Assembly: GCA_023254175.1 (NCBI GenBank) | Contig: JALQYJ010000001.1 | Span: 24,861 to 88,860 of the forward strand | DNA length: 64,000 nucleotides | Direction of reading: 5' to 3' | Source: Runella sp. | GTDB lineage: Bacteria > Bacteroidota > Bacteroidia > Cytophagales > Spirosomataceae | Shown here: positions 1 through 9,446 of the stretch, in pieces | Layout of the letters: each line of letters opens with the position of its first letter | How positions within the stretch are numbered: the first letter of the stretch is position 1 | Made by a program: the position numbers and the translations under genes | The notes under the pieces: model-generated | What the model was told of the DNA's origin: nothing | Seen by the model: only the letters and a program-made list of their open reading frames with translations | The model's database searches: none

Positions 1-52
1 TGATTACTTTTTTCATTGTTGATTCGAGATGAATGTTTATTGTCAACTACCA

Positions 53-3000
53 TTAGAAACCAAAGCGTAGACCTACGAGGTATGACTTTGCAACAGGGTA
101 TGCGCCTTCGTCGATACCCATGTGGATATCTTGGTTGTCGTTTCCAGAAGTTCTCAAGTTGATGTCTGGATCAAGACCAGAGTACTTAGTAAGTGTAAGA
201 ATGTTTTGGCCTTGAATATACACCTGTGCTGAACTCATGCCTACTTTCTTCAACAATGTGCTAGGCAAAGTGTACGTCAACTGAATGTTTTTCAAACGCA
301 AATACGAGCCATCTTCTAAGAAATACGAAGAAACTTGCTGGCTGGTCGCATCACCCGAATTCAAACGTGGAAGTTTGGCGTCATCGCCTGGTTTTTTCCA
401 AGAGTTGTACAACATATCTTTCGAACGGTTGCCTTGGAATACGTTGAAGTCGGTCCAGTAACGAACGTAGTTGAAGATTTGGTTACCTTGAACTCCTTGA
501 CCAAACATAGTCAAATCCCAGTTTTTATAACCTAAATTGACGTTGATACCGTACGTAAAGTCAGGGTGTGGGTTGCCCATGATGGTACGGTCGGCGGCAG
601 TAATTACGCCGTCGCTGTTGATGTCACGGAATTTGAATACCCCTGCTCTGGTGTACGTTCCAAATTTAGGAGCTGCTGCTGCTTCGGCGTCGTCTTTGAT
701 GATACCATCGACGATATAACCGTAGTAGCTAGCAATTGGTAAACCCGCTTTGGTAGCAGAAATGGCTGGAAGACGAGTCGTGAAACCAAACACTGTAGCG
801 TTCGGGTCGTCGTTCAATTTCTTTACTTCGTTTTTGTAGTGACCAAAATTTACCCCCACTTGGTAGCGGAAATCTCCTTTTTTATCGCGGAAGTTGATAC
901 CAAGGTCAATACCACGGTTTTGTACTGAGCCAATATTAGTGAAAGGAATCGTACCCGTTCCTGCTGTACGTGGAATTGCAATCTGGGTAAGCATGTTGCT
1001 TGTCAGACGGTTGTACCAGTCAATGACCAATTCCATTTTATTGTTTAACAACACCGCATCAATACCAATGTTGGTAGAGGTGTTGGTTTCCCATTTACCT
1101 TGTGGATTACCAAATTGAACAAGGTCAAAGCCACCTACAATCGATGAACCAGTACCGTTGATGTCGTATGCATTGTTTGACGGGTCAGCCGCATAAAGCG
1201 TGTACGCATTGTACACGTTAGGAATCAACTGGTTCCCTGTTTTACCCCAACCTGCGCGTACTTTTAAGTCGTTGATAAACTTAACTTCTTTCATAAAACC
1301 AAGCTCCGTCATGCGCATACCTACTGAGAAGGCAGGGAAGATAGCGTAACGATTGGCGGCGGAGAAACGTGAGGAGCCATCGCGGCGGAGTGTGAAGTCA
1401 GCAAGGAGGAAATCTTTGTAAGAATAGTTTACTTTTCCAAACTGTGAGAACAACGCACTAAGTATGGCTCCACCTCCTGCGTTGCTCAAACCTGCTGCCG
1501 AACCAGCATCAAGATAGCGGTAATCCAAATCATCGAAAGCAAATGCACTTCGACTGGCTTGGAAGCCAAATGCGTACGTTTTAACGGCTTCGGTACCTAC
1601 AAGCACGTTGAAGTTGTGAGCGCCAAGGGTTTTGCTATAGTTTAAGGTATTAAACCAAGTCAATGAGCGGTCAAATTGGTTAATTACGTTCAAACTGTTA
1701 GCGTTACGAGCTTCAGCCGCTTCGATGTCTCGGTGGAAATACTCAGAACGATTGAACTGATTGTATTCCAAACCAAGGCTGGTGCGGGCCTTCAATCCAG
1801 GGAGGATGTCTAATTCGGCAAAAACGTTACCGAAAGCGTGAGTACCTCTGGTAATATTATCTTTTTCGCGGTACAAACGTGCCAATGGGTTCGGCGCGTT
1901 ACCAAGGTTACTTCCCCTACTTCCTGCAAAACCGTTGTAAGGAGATGTATTGGTTCCACCTAATTCAGCAGGGCCTCCCGTAATGTCGAATACTGGAATA
2001 ATAGGGTGTACGCGAATCGCAAACATAATAGGGTTTGACTCGTTGTTGTTGGCAATTCCTTGGCGTTCGTCGTACGAGAATGTAAAGTTCTCTCCAATGG
2101 TAAGTTTACCTTTTGTAAATTCAGTATTAGCACGGACTGAGTAACGGTCGTATTTTGTGTAGCGAAGGATACCGTCTTGCTTGAAATAGTTGGCCGAGAT
2201 TGCGTATTTACCTGACTTCATCCCACCCGTAGCTCCTACTTGGAAGTTGGCGATAGGAGCTGGGTCAAAGATAACGTCCTGCCAGTCCGTTCCTTCTTTG
2301 TTGGCTTTCGTAATGTTGAAAGCTGTTCTACCCAAGTTCGGGTCTGCGATGTCATTGGTATAAGTATAGTTCGCAGGAAGAGTTCCGTACACGTTCGGAT
2401 AGATATAGTCAGCAATGGTTTGCTCGCCATTAGGGCCAAATTTATACTGAGCCGAAGGCGATGCTGCCGAAGGGTTTTTACCCGCTCCTATTTCAGATTC
2501 GTAGAGGTATTGACCTAGTTCTTGGGTGTTGAGAAGTGGCAGCATTCTGCCAGGGCGCTGAGTGCCACTGTAGAAATCAAAGGTAATATTAGGCTCACCT
2601 GTTTTACCTTTTTTAGTAGTGATGATAACGACCCCGTTGGCCGCACGTGCCCCGTAAATAGAAGCCGCCGAGGCATCTTTTAGTACCTGCATTGACTCGA
2701 TGTCGTTGGGGTTCAATTGGTTCAATGTTCCTTGCGTAGGTACACCATCAATTACGTAGAGTGGGCTGTTGTTGTTGATAGAACCAAACCCACGAATACG
2801 AACCATAGTTCCCCCACCAGGCGAGTTGTCGTTTCCGACTACAACCCCCGAGGCACGCCCTTGGAGCATTTGAGTGACACTTGCCGCAGGGGTAGCTGTC
2901 AATTCTTTCGCATTGACCACCGTTACGGCTCCCGTAATGTCTTTCTTGCGCTGTGAGGCATACCCTGTCACAACAACCTCAGAGAGAGATTTGACATCGA

Positions 3001-3286
3001 CAGCCAATGCAACATCAATGGTTGTACGGTTTCCAACGGCAATTTCTTGCGTTGTATAACCAATGTACGACACTACTAGGGTAGTGCCTGCTGACGGGGA
3101 ATTAAGGCTAAAACGACCTTCTCCGTCGGTAGTAACTCCAATGTTGGTTCCTTTAATAAGGACACTAACACCTGGGAGGGGACTACTGTCATTGGCATCA
3201 GTGACACGTCCTGTAAGACGTCCTTGTGCCCAAGTCGTGAGAACGACAATCCACAGTAATGCAGCTAAGTAGAGCTGTTTTTTCAT
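53..3286 (-). CDS. SusC/RagA family TonB-linked outer membrane protein
   Basis: Signal peptide, carboxypeptidase-like N-domain (GRVTDANDSSPLPGVSVLIKGTNIG), plug (SVTQMLQGRASGV, IRGFGSINNNSPLYVIDGVP), C-terminal beta-barrel ending VGLRFGF. Any SusD partner would lie outside the window. Confidence 0.95.
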   Translation of the reverse strand: MKKQLYLAALLWIVVLTTWAQGRLTGRVTDANDSSPLPGVSVLIKGTNIGVTTDGEGRFSLNSPSAGTTLVVSYIGYTTQEIAVGNRTTIDVALAVDVKSLSEVVVTGYASQRKKDITGAVTVVNAKELTATPAASVTQMLQGRASGVVVGNDNSPGGGTMVRIRGFGSINNNSPLYVIDGVPTQGTLNQLNPNDIESMQVLKDASAASIYGARAANGVVIITTKKGKTGEPNITFDFYSGTQRPGRMLPLLNTQELGQYLYESEIGAGKNPSAASPSAQYKFGPNGEQTIADYIYPNVYGTLPANYTYTNDIADPNLGRTAFNITKANKEGTDWQDVIFDPAPIANFQVGATGGMKSGKYAISANYFKQDGILRYTKYDRYSVRANTEFTKGKLTIGENFTFSYDERQGIANNNESNPIMFAIRVHPIIPVFDITGGPAELGGTNTSPYNGFAGSRGSNLGNAPNPLARLYREKDNITRGTHAFGNVFAELDILPGLKARTSLGLEYNQFNRSEYFHRDIEAAEARNANSLNVINQFDRSLTWFNTLNYSKTLGAHNFNVLVGTEAVKTYAFGFQASRSAFAFDDLDYRYLDAGSAAGLSNAGGGAILSALFSQFGKVNYSYKDFLLADFTLRRDGSSRFSAANRYAIFPAFSVGMRMTELGFMKEVKFINDLKVRAGWGKTGNQLIPNVYNAYTLYAADPSNNAYDINGTGSSIVGGFDLVQFGNPQGKWETNTSTNIGIDAVLLNNKMELVIDWYNRLTSNMLTQIAIPRTAGTGTIPFTNIGSVQNRGIDLGINFRDKKGDFRYQVGVNFGHYKNEVKKLNDDPNATVFGFTTRLPAISATKAGLPIASYYGYIVDGIIKDDAEAAAAPKFGTYTRAGVFKFRDINSDGVITAADRTIMGNPHPDFTYGINVNLGYKNWDLTMFGQGVQGNQIFNYVRYWTDFNVFQGNRSKDMLYNSWKKPGDDAKLPRLNSGDATSQQVSSYFLEDGSYLRLKNIQLTYTLPSTLLKKVGMSSAQVYIQGQNILTLTKYSGLDPDINLRTSGNDNQDIHMGIDEGAYPVAKSYLVGLRFGF

Positions 3287-3506
3287 TTGTTAGGAAAAAG
3301 TTAGATAGATAGAATGAGTAACAAATGCGAGCAGGTGATTCCACTCAACTTTTAAAACTAAAGATAATCGTATTTTTACTTAAAACATTTAAAAAATATT
3401 TTACAAAAAAAATCACGGGTTGGTCGAAAGATGTAATGTATATGTCGACAGATAAACTAGAGTGAGCAGATTCTGGTATACCCAATGCCTGAAAGGATAT
3501 AAATAA

Positions 3507-3544
3507 GAAGCGAGCCTTCCTTTTACATCAGGAAAGCTCGCTTC
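3507..3544 (-). terminator. Hairpin terminator downstream of OmpA-family gene
   Basis: GAAGCGAGCCTTCC ... GGAAAGCTCGCTTC, 14-bp stem with one mismatch, 25 nt past the stop at 3569. Confidence 0.7.
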
Positions 3545-3568
3545 ATTCTGACTACTTTTAGGCAGTGA

Positions 3569-5689
3569 TTATTTGATTAGAAACTGCACGCGGCGGTTGC
3601 GTTGGCGGTTATCTTCGGTGTCGTTAGGGGCAATAGGTTTGCTTTGTCCTTCACCGCGGTGAGCTATGCTATTTTCACTAACACCCTGATTGACGAGGTA
3701 GTTTGCAATTACTTTGGCGCGCTGTTCCGAAAGTGTTTGATTTAGACGAGGGGCACCAATGTTATCGGTATGCCCCACAATTTCAATCTTTATGGAGGTG
3801 TTTTTAATCATAATTGTAGCTAAACGATTGAGTTGTTCGTAAGCTTCTGGGCGAAGTATATAGCTGCTTTGGTCAAAATAGACGTTGTCTTCAATTGTAA
3901 GCGACTGACCCGCTTTAATGTTATCAAAAATCTTTTCGTTGACAACAGGCTTAGGCTTAGACACAATAGCTTTTTTGGTGGGAAGCAAAAAGATGTTAGT
4001 TAAGTATTCTCCACGTTTTGCCCATTCGCCGGCATCAATCCGCATCGAATACGTTTCATACCCATTAGCATCTGCTTCTACTAGATAAGCTTGGCTTAAT
4101 AATAAATCTGTGGTTACTTCCGATCCTTTGATTTTAATAGGGATAGCTTTCTGGGTGGTGATGTTAGTCAATCGAAAACGTAAGTTAGAAGTAATTTTAC
4201 GCGACTGCGCATCAAGTACTTTAAACGAGAAAACATGCGACGGAGGAGCCGTAGTTTTAGGGGTTAGTTTTGCTTCGTAGGCAAACACTTGTCCTACTTT
4301 CATTTCCTCGGCATCAAGGTTGTGACTCAACGTCTGATAACCAGTAGCATGAATTTCGATTTTGTAAATATCGGGCTCGCTGATTTTATGCTTTGCCACG
4401 GTAGAGGCGGTCCCTTTTACTTCCGTGGTTTGTTCGGTCATAGAAGCGGTAATTTTAAAAATGGCTGGAATCCGCTGTCCTGTTTTAGCATCGGTAGCGG
4501 TAAGGTTGAGGTAGGTATTGCCTATTTTTGAAAGTTTTATGGTAAGTTCGCTTGTTTCACTCAACATTGGAAGAAGATTCTCTAGGGGCTGTTGATAGGA
4601 CATAAACCCTTTTGCTTCTACTTCAATTAGGTATTGATGGTAGGGACTAATAGGCGTTACTGCCTGCCCTCCAAGTGTTTCTTTGATATTGAGAATGATT
4701 CGTTTATCGGCTTGGTCAATTACGCGTAGGTTTGCTACAAGGGGCTGTCCTGACTGTTCTTCAATAATTTTAATTTTTAAAATGACATCTACCTTTGAAA
4801 GCTTAATAAATTGCGGAGTAGCAGGGACTGTGGCAGGCGTAGTAATGGTGATTTTAGATTCGTGACGACGATACCCACTGGCCGAAACGACCAAGGTATA
4901 AGGTTGTTTTTGAACCACGACGGTCGGGCTAAATAAACTTCCGGCGGCGTTGGTAATGCCCGAATAGGTTTCCTTGATTTCGTCCGAGAGTTTAAACTGT
5001 GCAGCTACTGGGCGGTTGGTAATGGCATCTACCGCTATAAACTTTATCTCTTGTTTAGAAATTTTATTCAGAACTACCTCAGTGGCTTCTCCCGCTTTTA
5101 TTTTTAAGGTGCTTTTATAGGTTTCGTACTCAGGCGCATTTACTTCGAGAGTATATTGCGCAGTATCTTTCAACTCTGCTAGCCAACTCCCTCCCATATT
5201 TGGGTTCTTTGTTACGGTGATAAATTGGCCACTACTGTCGTCTTTGATGGTTATAATGGCTTTTGAAACTACAGTTCGCTCAGCTTTGTCAATGACCAAA
5301 ATGGGATGCCCCGAACTTGTACTATTGGCTACGGCAAAAGTTTTGGGGGGATTGATAGGCTCTAGGTCGATGACGAAAGGGGAATAGCCGTTTGCGAAAA
5401 GTGCCTCTACATAGAATGTGTGAGTCTGCCGGTACGTTTTATATTCTTGAAAAGCAACAAAAACTTGGTAATGGGTGCCTGAGTTTACGTTTACGACGTA
5501 AGCATCATTTACCATTTGGCCAGGTAATTCTGTCTCGGTATTGACGGCTAAAACCGAAATAATCGGAACAAGTGGGCGCTTGGTGTATTTGTCTCGTACT
5601 TCAATCCCAAGGCGAAATTCGGTTTGAGCTAAGAGCTTGGTACAACATAAGCAGGCCCAAAAAACTAATAAGCATACAGTCAGACGCAT
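3569..5689 (-). CDS. OmpA-family protein with repeated Ig-like/PEGA-like domains
   Basis: C-terminal OmpA motif (VYFDQSSYILRPEAYEQLNRLA ... IEIVGHTDNIGAPRLNQTLSEQRAKVIANYLV ... RRVQFLIK); repeated ~85-aa modules upstream. Confidence 0.9.
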   Translation of the reverse strand: MRLTVCLLVFWACLCCTKLLAQTEFRLGIEVRDKYTKRPLVPIISVLAVNTETELPGQMVNDAYVVNVNSGTHYQVFVAFQEYKTYRQTHTFYVEALFANGYSPFVIDLEPINPPKTFAVANSTSSGHPILVIDKAERTVVSKAIITIKDDSSGQFITVTKNPNMGGSWLAELKDTAQYTLEVNAPEYETYKSTLKIKAGEATEVVLNKISKQEIKFIAVDAITNRPVAAQFKLSDEIKETYSGITNAAGSLFSPTVVVQKQPYTLVVSASGYRRHESKITITTPATVPATPQFIKLSKVDVILKIKIIEEQSGQPLVANLRVIDQADKRIILNIKETLGGQAVTPISPYHQYLIEVEAKGFMSYQQPLENLLPMLSETSELTIKLSKIGNTYLNLTATDAKTGQRIPAIFKITASMTEQTTEVKGTASTVAKHKISEPDIYKIEIHATGYQTLSHNLDAEEMKVGQVFAYEAKLTPKTTAPPSHVFSFKVLDAQSRKITSNLRFRLTNITTQKAIPIKIKGSEVTTDLLLSQAYLVEADANGYETYSMRIDAGEWAKRGEYLTNIFLLPTKKAIVSKPKPVVNEKIFDNIKAGQSLTIEDNVYFDQSSYILRPEAYEQLNRLATIMIKNTSIKIEIVGHTDNIGAPRLNQTLSEQRAKVIANYLVNQGVSENSIAHRGEGQSKPIAPNDTEDNRQRNRRVQFLIK

Positions 5690-5795
5690 AGTTTATGGGA
5701 AATATAGATAGGCAAATTTAAGTACTTTCCTCAAAAAAGTGATAATTTGGTTATAAGACCCTATGTTTTTGATGGAGAATGTACAAATAATAAAA

Positions 5796-5825
5796 AAAGG
5801 AATGCCCATTAAGGAGCATTCCTTT
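5796..5825 (-). terminator. Intrinsic terminator of RND adaptor gene
   Basis: AAAGGAATGC/GCATTCCTTT stem followed on the minus strand by a T-tract (TTTTTTTATTATT). Confidence 0.85.
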
Positions 5826-5866
5826 AGAAGGAAACCTTGATTTTGTGTAGTTATTTGAACTACAAT

Positions 5867-7261
5867 TTATTCTGATTTACTTTCCTTGGTGTCTTTTTTC
5901 TTTTCCACTTTTTTTGTCACAAGAGTGCCTGCTTTTAGGCGTTTTGAGACTTCAATAAAAGGTCCTGAAATAATTTCTTCTCCTTCTTTAAGGCCCGAAA
6001 TAATTTCAATGTTTTCAAAGTCGCTAATGCCTGTGGTTACTTCACGGATGGCAGCTTTCCCTTTATCGTTGATGAAAACGAGTTCTTTTAGCTTCTCCTC
6101 TTTTTTGGCTTTATTTTCGTTTGATGGGGCAGGGGCTGCTTCTTCACCTTCTTTTTTGCCTTCGTTTTCTGCGTCTTTTCCGCGAGTTGTTACGGCAGCA
6201 ATTGGTACCGAAAGTACTCCAGCTTTGCGTTCGGTAATGATTTCAACAGCGGCGGTCATCCCTGGTTTGAAGGGATAGGACTTCTTAGCACGTTTGGCCA
6301 TTAAATCACGGTACGAAGAGTTTAAAATCTTGATTTTAACTTCAAATTCAGTGACGGCGTCAGTTGAGTTCGATGCGGCAGAGGCTGTTCCAACGCCGTT
6401 GGCTGTATTGGCGATTTCGGTCACAATTCCTTTAAACTTACGCTCAGCGTATGAATCCACCTCGATTTCTACTGTATCTCCGAGGGTAACTCGCACAATA
6501 TCATTTTCGTTGACATCAACGCGTACTTCCATGTTGTTGAGGTTCGCAATACGCATCATTTCGGTACCGGCCATTTGAGATGTTCCTACTACGCGGTCGC
6601 CTAACTCAACATTCAACTTAGAGACTGTTCCGCTTTGAGGGGCATAAATTGTGGTTTTTCGTAAGTTTTCTGCTGCATCACGGAGAGCAGCTTCGGCACT
6701 TTGTACGTTAAATTTAGCTGCTTCTACGGCAGCTTTGGCGGCTTCTACGTTTTGTACTGCTACTCGATAGTCTGCTTCACTGCGCTGAAAATCAGCTTCT
6801 GAAACTACTTTGTCGGCCATCAGCTTTTGATTACGGTCGTATTCGGTTTTTGCCCGAATTAATTGTGCATTCGACTGTGCCAATGAGGCTTTAGATCGTT
6901 CTACGTCGGCTTTACTTGCATTTACAGACGCCTGCGAACGTGCCAAAAGTGCTTCGTAGTTATCAGGACGAATTTTGGCTAGCAATTGACCTTTTACGAC
7001 CGAGTCGCCTTCTTCGACGTACAAACCAATGATTTCCCCAGGAACATCAGGGCTAATTTTTACTTCTACCTCTGGTTGTACTTTACCTGAAGCGCTGACG
7101 CGTTCGATAATATCGGTACGCTTTACTTTGGTGAATTCTACTTCGGTGGGTTTCACTTTGCCAATCCAACCTGCTTGTTTGGCAATGAACAGTCCAGCAC
7201 CGAGGGCAACGACTACGCCTCCGAGTATCCACCATATTTTTGAAGAAGATTTTTGTGCCAT
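5867..7261 (-). CDS. Efflux RND/ABC transporter periplasmic adaptor subunit (MacA/HlyD-like)
   Basis: N-terminal TM, VKRTDIIERVSASGKVQPEVEVKISPDVPGEI biotinyl-lipoyl region, coiled coil, GMTAAVEIITE. Confidence 0.92.
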   Translation of the reverse strand: MAQKSSSKIWWILGGVVVALGAGLFIAKQAGWIGKVKPTEVEFTKVKRTDIIERVSASGKVQPEVEVKISPDVPGEIIGLYVEEGDSVVKGQLLAKIRPDNYEALLARSQASVNASKADVERSKASLAQSNAQLIRAKTEYDRNQKLMADKVVSEADFQRSEADYRVAVQNVEAAKAAVEAAKFNVQSAEAALRDAAENLRKTTIYAPQSGTVSKLNVELGDRVVGTSQMAGTEMMRIANLNNMEVRVDVNENDIVRVTLGDTVEIEVDSYAERKFKGIVTEIANTANGVGTASAASNSTDAVTEFEVKIKILNSSYRDLMAKRAKKSYPFKPGMTAAVEIITERKAGVLSVPIAAVTTRGKDAENEGKKEGEEAAPAPSNENKAKKEEKLKELVFINDKGKAAIREVTTGISDFENIEIISGLKEGEEIISGPFIEVSKRLKAGTLVTKKVEKKKDTKESKSE

Positions 7262-7331
7262 AGCCTACGATAAAGTTTTGATGATAAAGAATTCAGTTTC
7301 GGTTGATGCGGTTAGGAAAAGAGAGGACATT

Positions 7332-8783
7332 TTATTCAAGGGATAGTGGTTTATTTTGGTAAAAATCCAAAATCTTAGTACGGAAGATATACTCGTATTT
7401 CGCTTGAATAAGACTAGCGCGCGAGCGGTCTAGGTTGTTCTTCGCAATATTATACTCAACGGCATTGATAGCCCCTGCATTGAGGCGAGCTTCGGCGGCT
7501 TTGAACGACAACTCCAACGATTCGATTTGCTTGGCTGTAGCCTCGTAGCGTTTGGCAGCGTTGAGCATAGTATAATAGGCTTGTTCTACGGTTTGGCGCA
7601 CTTGATTACGGACAATTTCCGACTGGTATTCCGCATTTTTTTGTTGAATTTGCGCGTTGGCAATGCGGTATTTTACTTGATAAGCATTAAAAATTGGCAC
7701 GCGGAGCGACAATGACAGCGAAGCGTTGCGGTTGAAACTCAACTGGTCGAGATACCCAAAGTTTTGAATGGAGCCACTTGGAATGGTCGTTTTTTCAATC
7801 ACAGGAACGCTCAATCCAGCGTAAGAGACGTACTTAGTAGTCGAAGGAACGTCCACTACTCGGGAATTACCACCGTCGCCCACAAAACGTTGCTTAGGCG
7901 CGGCGCTTGAAAAAGAAGAACTTAGCCCTCCGCCAAGCGATAACGAAGGAAGTTTGGCTCCTTTGGCAATCTCAATGCCTGTTTTGGCACTTTCAATCCG
8001 AAGCGTGGCTGCTTCCATATCGGGTAGGTATTTGATAGCTGTATTGTATACCTGTTCCAACGTCGCATCATAAGGTGTTGACGTAGATGGGGCTGGTAAA
8101 TTAATAGGAACAAGGTCGAAGTTTTCGCTGGCAGGTAGATTGAGGTACTGCTTAAGGGTCAACTTGGTAATTTCGATGCTATTTTGGGCATTGACAATCG
8201 ACAATTCGTCATTGGCCAACTGTGAACGGATGTCATAAAGGTTGATTTCAGGTAACGACCCTGCTTTGACCAATTTCTCAGTACGTTCTAGTTGAAAACG
8301 CGTTGTTTCGGCTTGTCGGCGCGCAAATTCCAATTGTTCTTGATTGTTGAGAACGTTGAGGTAGGAAGTTGCTACGTTTAAAATGAGGGCATTGCGATTG
8401 CTTTCAACGTCTTTTTGAAGTGCTTGAAGATTCAATTGGTTTTGCTTGATGGTGTTTTTGAGTTGGTAACCATTAAACAAATTCACCCCTGTATTGAGCT
8501 GGAAGCTTGAAAAATTGACCGTTTGCTCCACAAACTGGTTGGTAAAAGGGTCGATATTACGCCCCGACTGTAAACCTTGGTTGGCGCCTAAGTTGAGGGT
8601 AGGAAATTTCTGCCACTTCGATTGGTCGAGTGTATTTTGGCTAGATTGCACCTGAAGACCCTGCTGTTTCAGTTGCAGGTTGTTTTCTAATGCAATACCA
8701 ACGCATTGTTGGAGAGTGTATTTTTGTTGAGCCTGGGCGTACGCACTAAAACCCAGCGCAAAGGCGAGTAACCATTTTTTCAT
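7332..8783 (-). CDS. TolC family outer membrane efflux protein
   Basis: Signal peptide, YTLQQCVGIALENNLQLKQQ, duplicated OEP repeats, NLDRSRASLIQAKYEYIFRTKILDFYQ. Confidence 0.93.
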   Translation of the reverse strand: MKKWLLAFALGFSAYAQAQQKYTLQQCVGIALENNLQLKQQGLQVQSSQNTLDQSKWQKFPTLNLGANQGLQSGRNIDPFTNQFVEQTVNFSSFQLNTGVNLFNGYQLKNTIKQNQLNLQALQKDVESNRNALILNVATSYLNVLNNQEQLEFARRQAETTRFQLERTEKLVKAGSLPEINLYDIRSQLANDELSIVNAQNSIEITKLTLKQYLNLPASENFDLVPINLPAPSTSTPYDATLEQVYNTAIKYLPDMEAATLRIESAKTGIEIAKGAKLPSLSLGGGLSSSFSSAAPKQRFVGDGGNSRVVDVPSTTKYVSYAGLSVPVIEKTTIPSGSIQNFGYLDQLSFNRNASLSLSLRVPIFNAYQVKYRIANAQIQQKNAEYQSEIVRNQVRQTVEQAYYTMLNAAKRYEATAKQIESLELSFKAAEARLNAGAINAVEYNIAKNNLDRSRASLIQAKYEYIFRTKILDFYQNKPLSLE

Positions 8784-8901
8784 CGCTGTATTGGGATTTT
8801 CGATTCAAGGTTACAAAACAATGTTTGCTCGCTCTACGAAAATTGGATAAACGGTGAAATAAATGGATTAGTAGGAGGATATAAAGGATGCATTCAGTGA
8901 G

Positions 8902-9388
8902 TTACTTAGAGGAAGTCGAGACTTTTTTGAACACAATATCCCCTGCATTGGCCATCCCAACAACGACCCGGTCGATGTCGCCTTGAGCATCAATTTTGAA
9001 CTCAAACTTACTTTGGTCAAATGTGCCTGTTCCTTCAAAAACATCGTAATGATAATGTCGCAAGCGAAACGATAATCCGTGAAAAGCTCCTGCGTAACCG
9101 TCTTCTTGCGCTTCGAGGGTAATGCTGCCGTAAGCAGGTTGGCTATAAACACCACTGTTTTGAAGCGTGCCGACCAGTCAATAATTGAAAGACCCAGCCA
9201 TTGGTCAGAAACGTAGTTGCTAATAGCATTGACAAAATGATAGTCTGCAAACCCTGTGTTGGTCAAGACCACTACACCGAGATTATTATTTGAAAAAATG
9301 TCATTTGGGAACGATACCCTTCGATGGAGACGCTGTGGGATAATCGTAAATGCCCACTGTAGGTGTTGATACTCCAGCCCATGAATTG
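8902..9388 (-). pseudogene. Remnant of a class-C beta-lactamase-type serine hydrolase with DUF3471-like C-terminus
   Basis: Three-frame reading of the minus strand gives MGWSINTYSGHLRLSHSVSIEGYRSQMTFF / SNNNLGVVVLTNTGFADYHFVNAISNYVSDQWLGLSIIDWSARFK / SGVYSQPAYGSITLEAQEDGYAGAFHGLSFRLRHYHYDVFEGTGTFDQSKFEFKIDAQGDIDRVVVGMANAGDIVFKKVSTSSK*. Two 1-nt losses at homopolymers; 5' part missing. The 134-aa ORF in the track is a chimeric frame. Confidence 0.8.
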
Positions 9389-9429
9389 CCTTAGATGCAC
9401 AACATTTGTAGATAAATAGCCTATATTCA

Positions 9430-9446
9430 ATGCCTCAGTGAGGCAT
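9430..9446 (-). terminator. Hairpin overlapping the MATE stop codon
   Basis: ATGCCTC-AGT-GAGGCAT perfect 7-bp inverted repeat containing the stop at 9435-9437; no clear T-tract. Confidence 0.45.

Noticed and set aside
8868-9272. 134-aa ORF as a novel protein
   Set aside because: It is a mixed-frame reading of a decayed serine hydrolase; the neighbouring frames continue the real homologous peptide.
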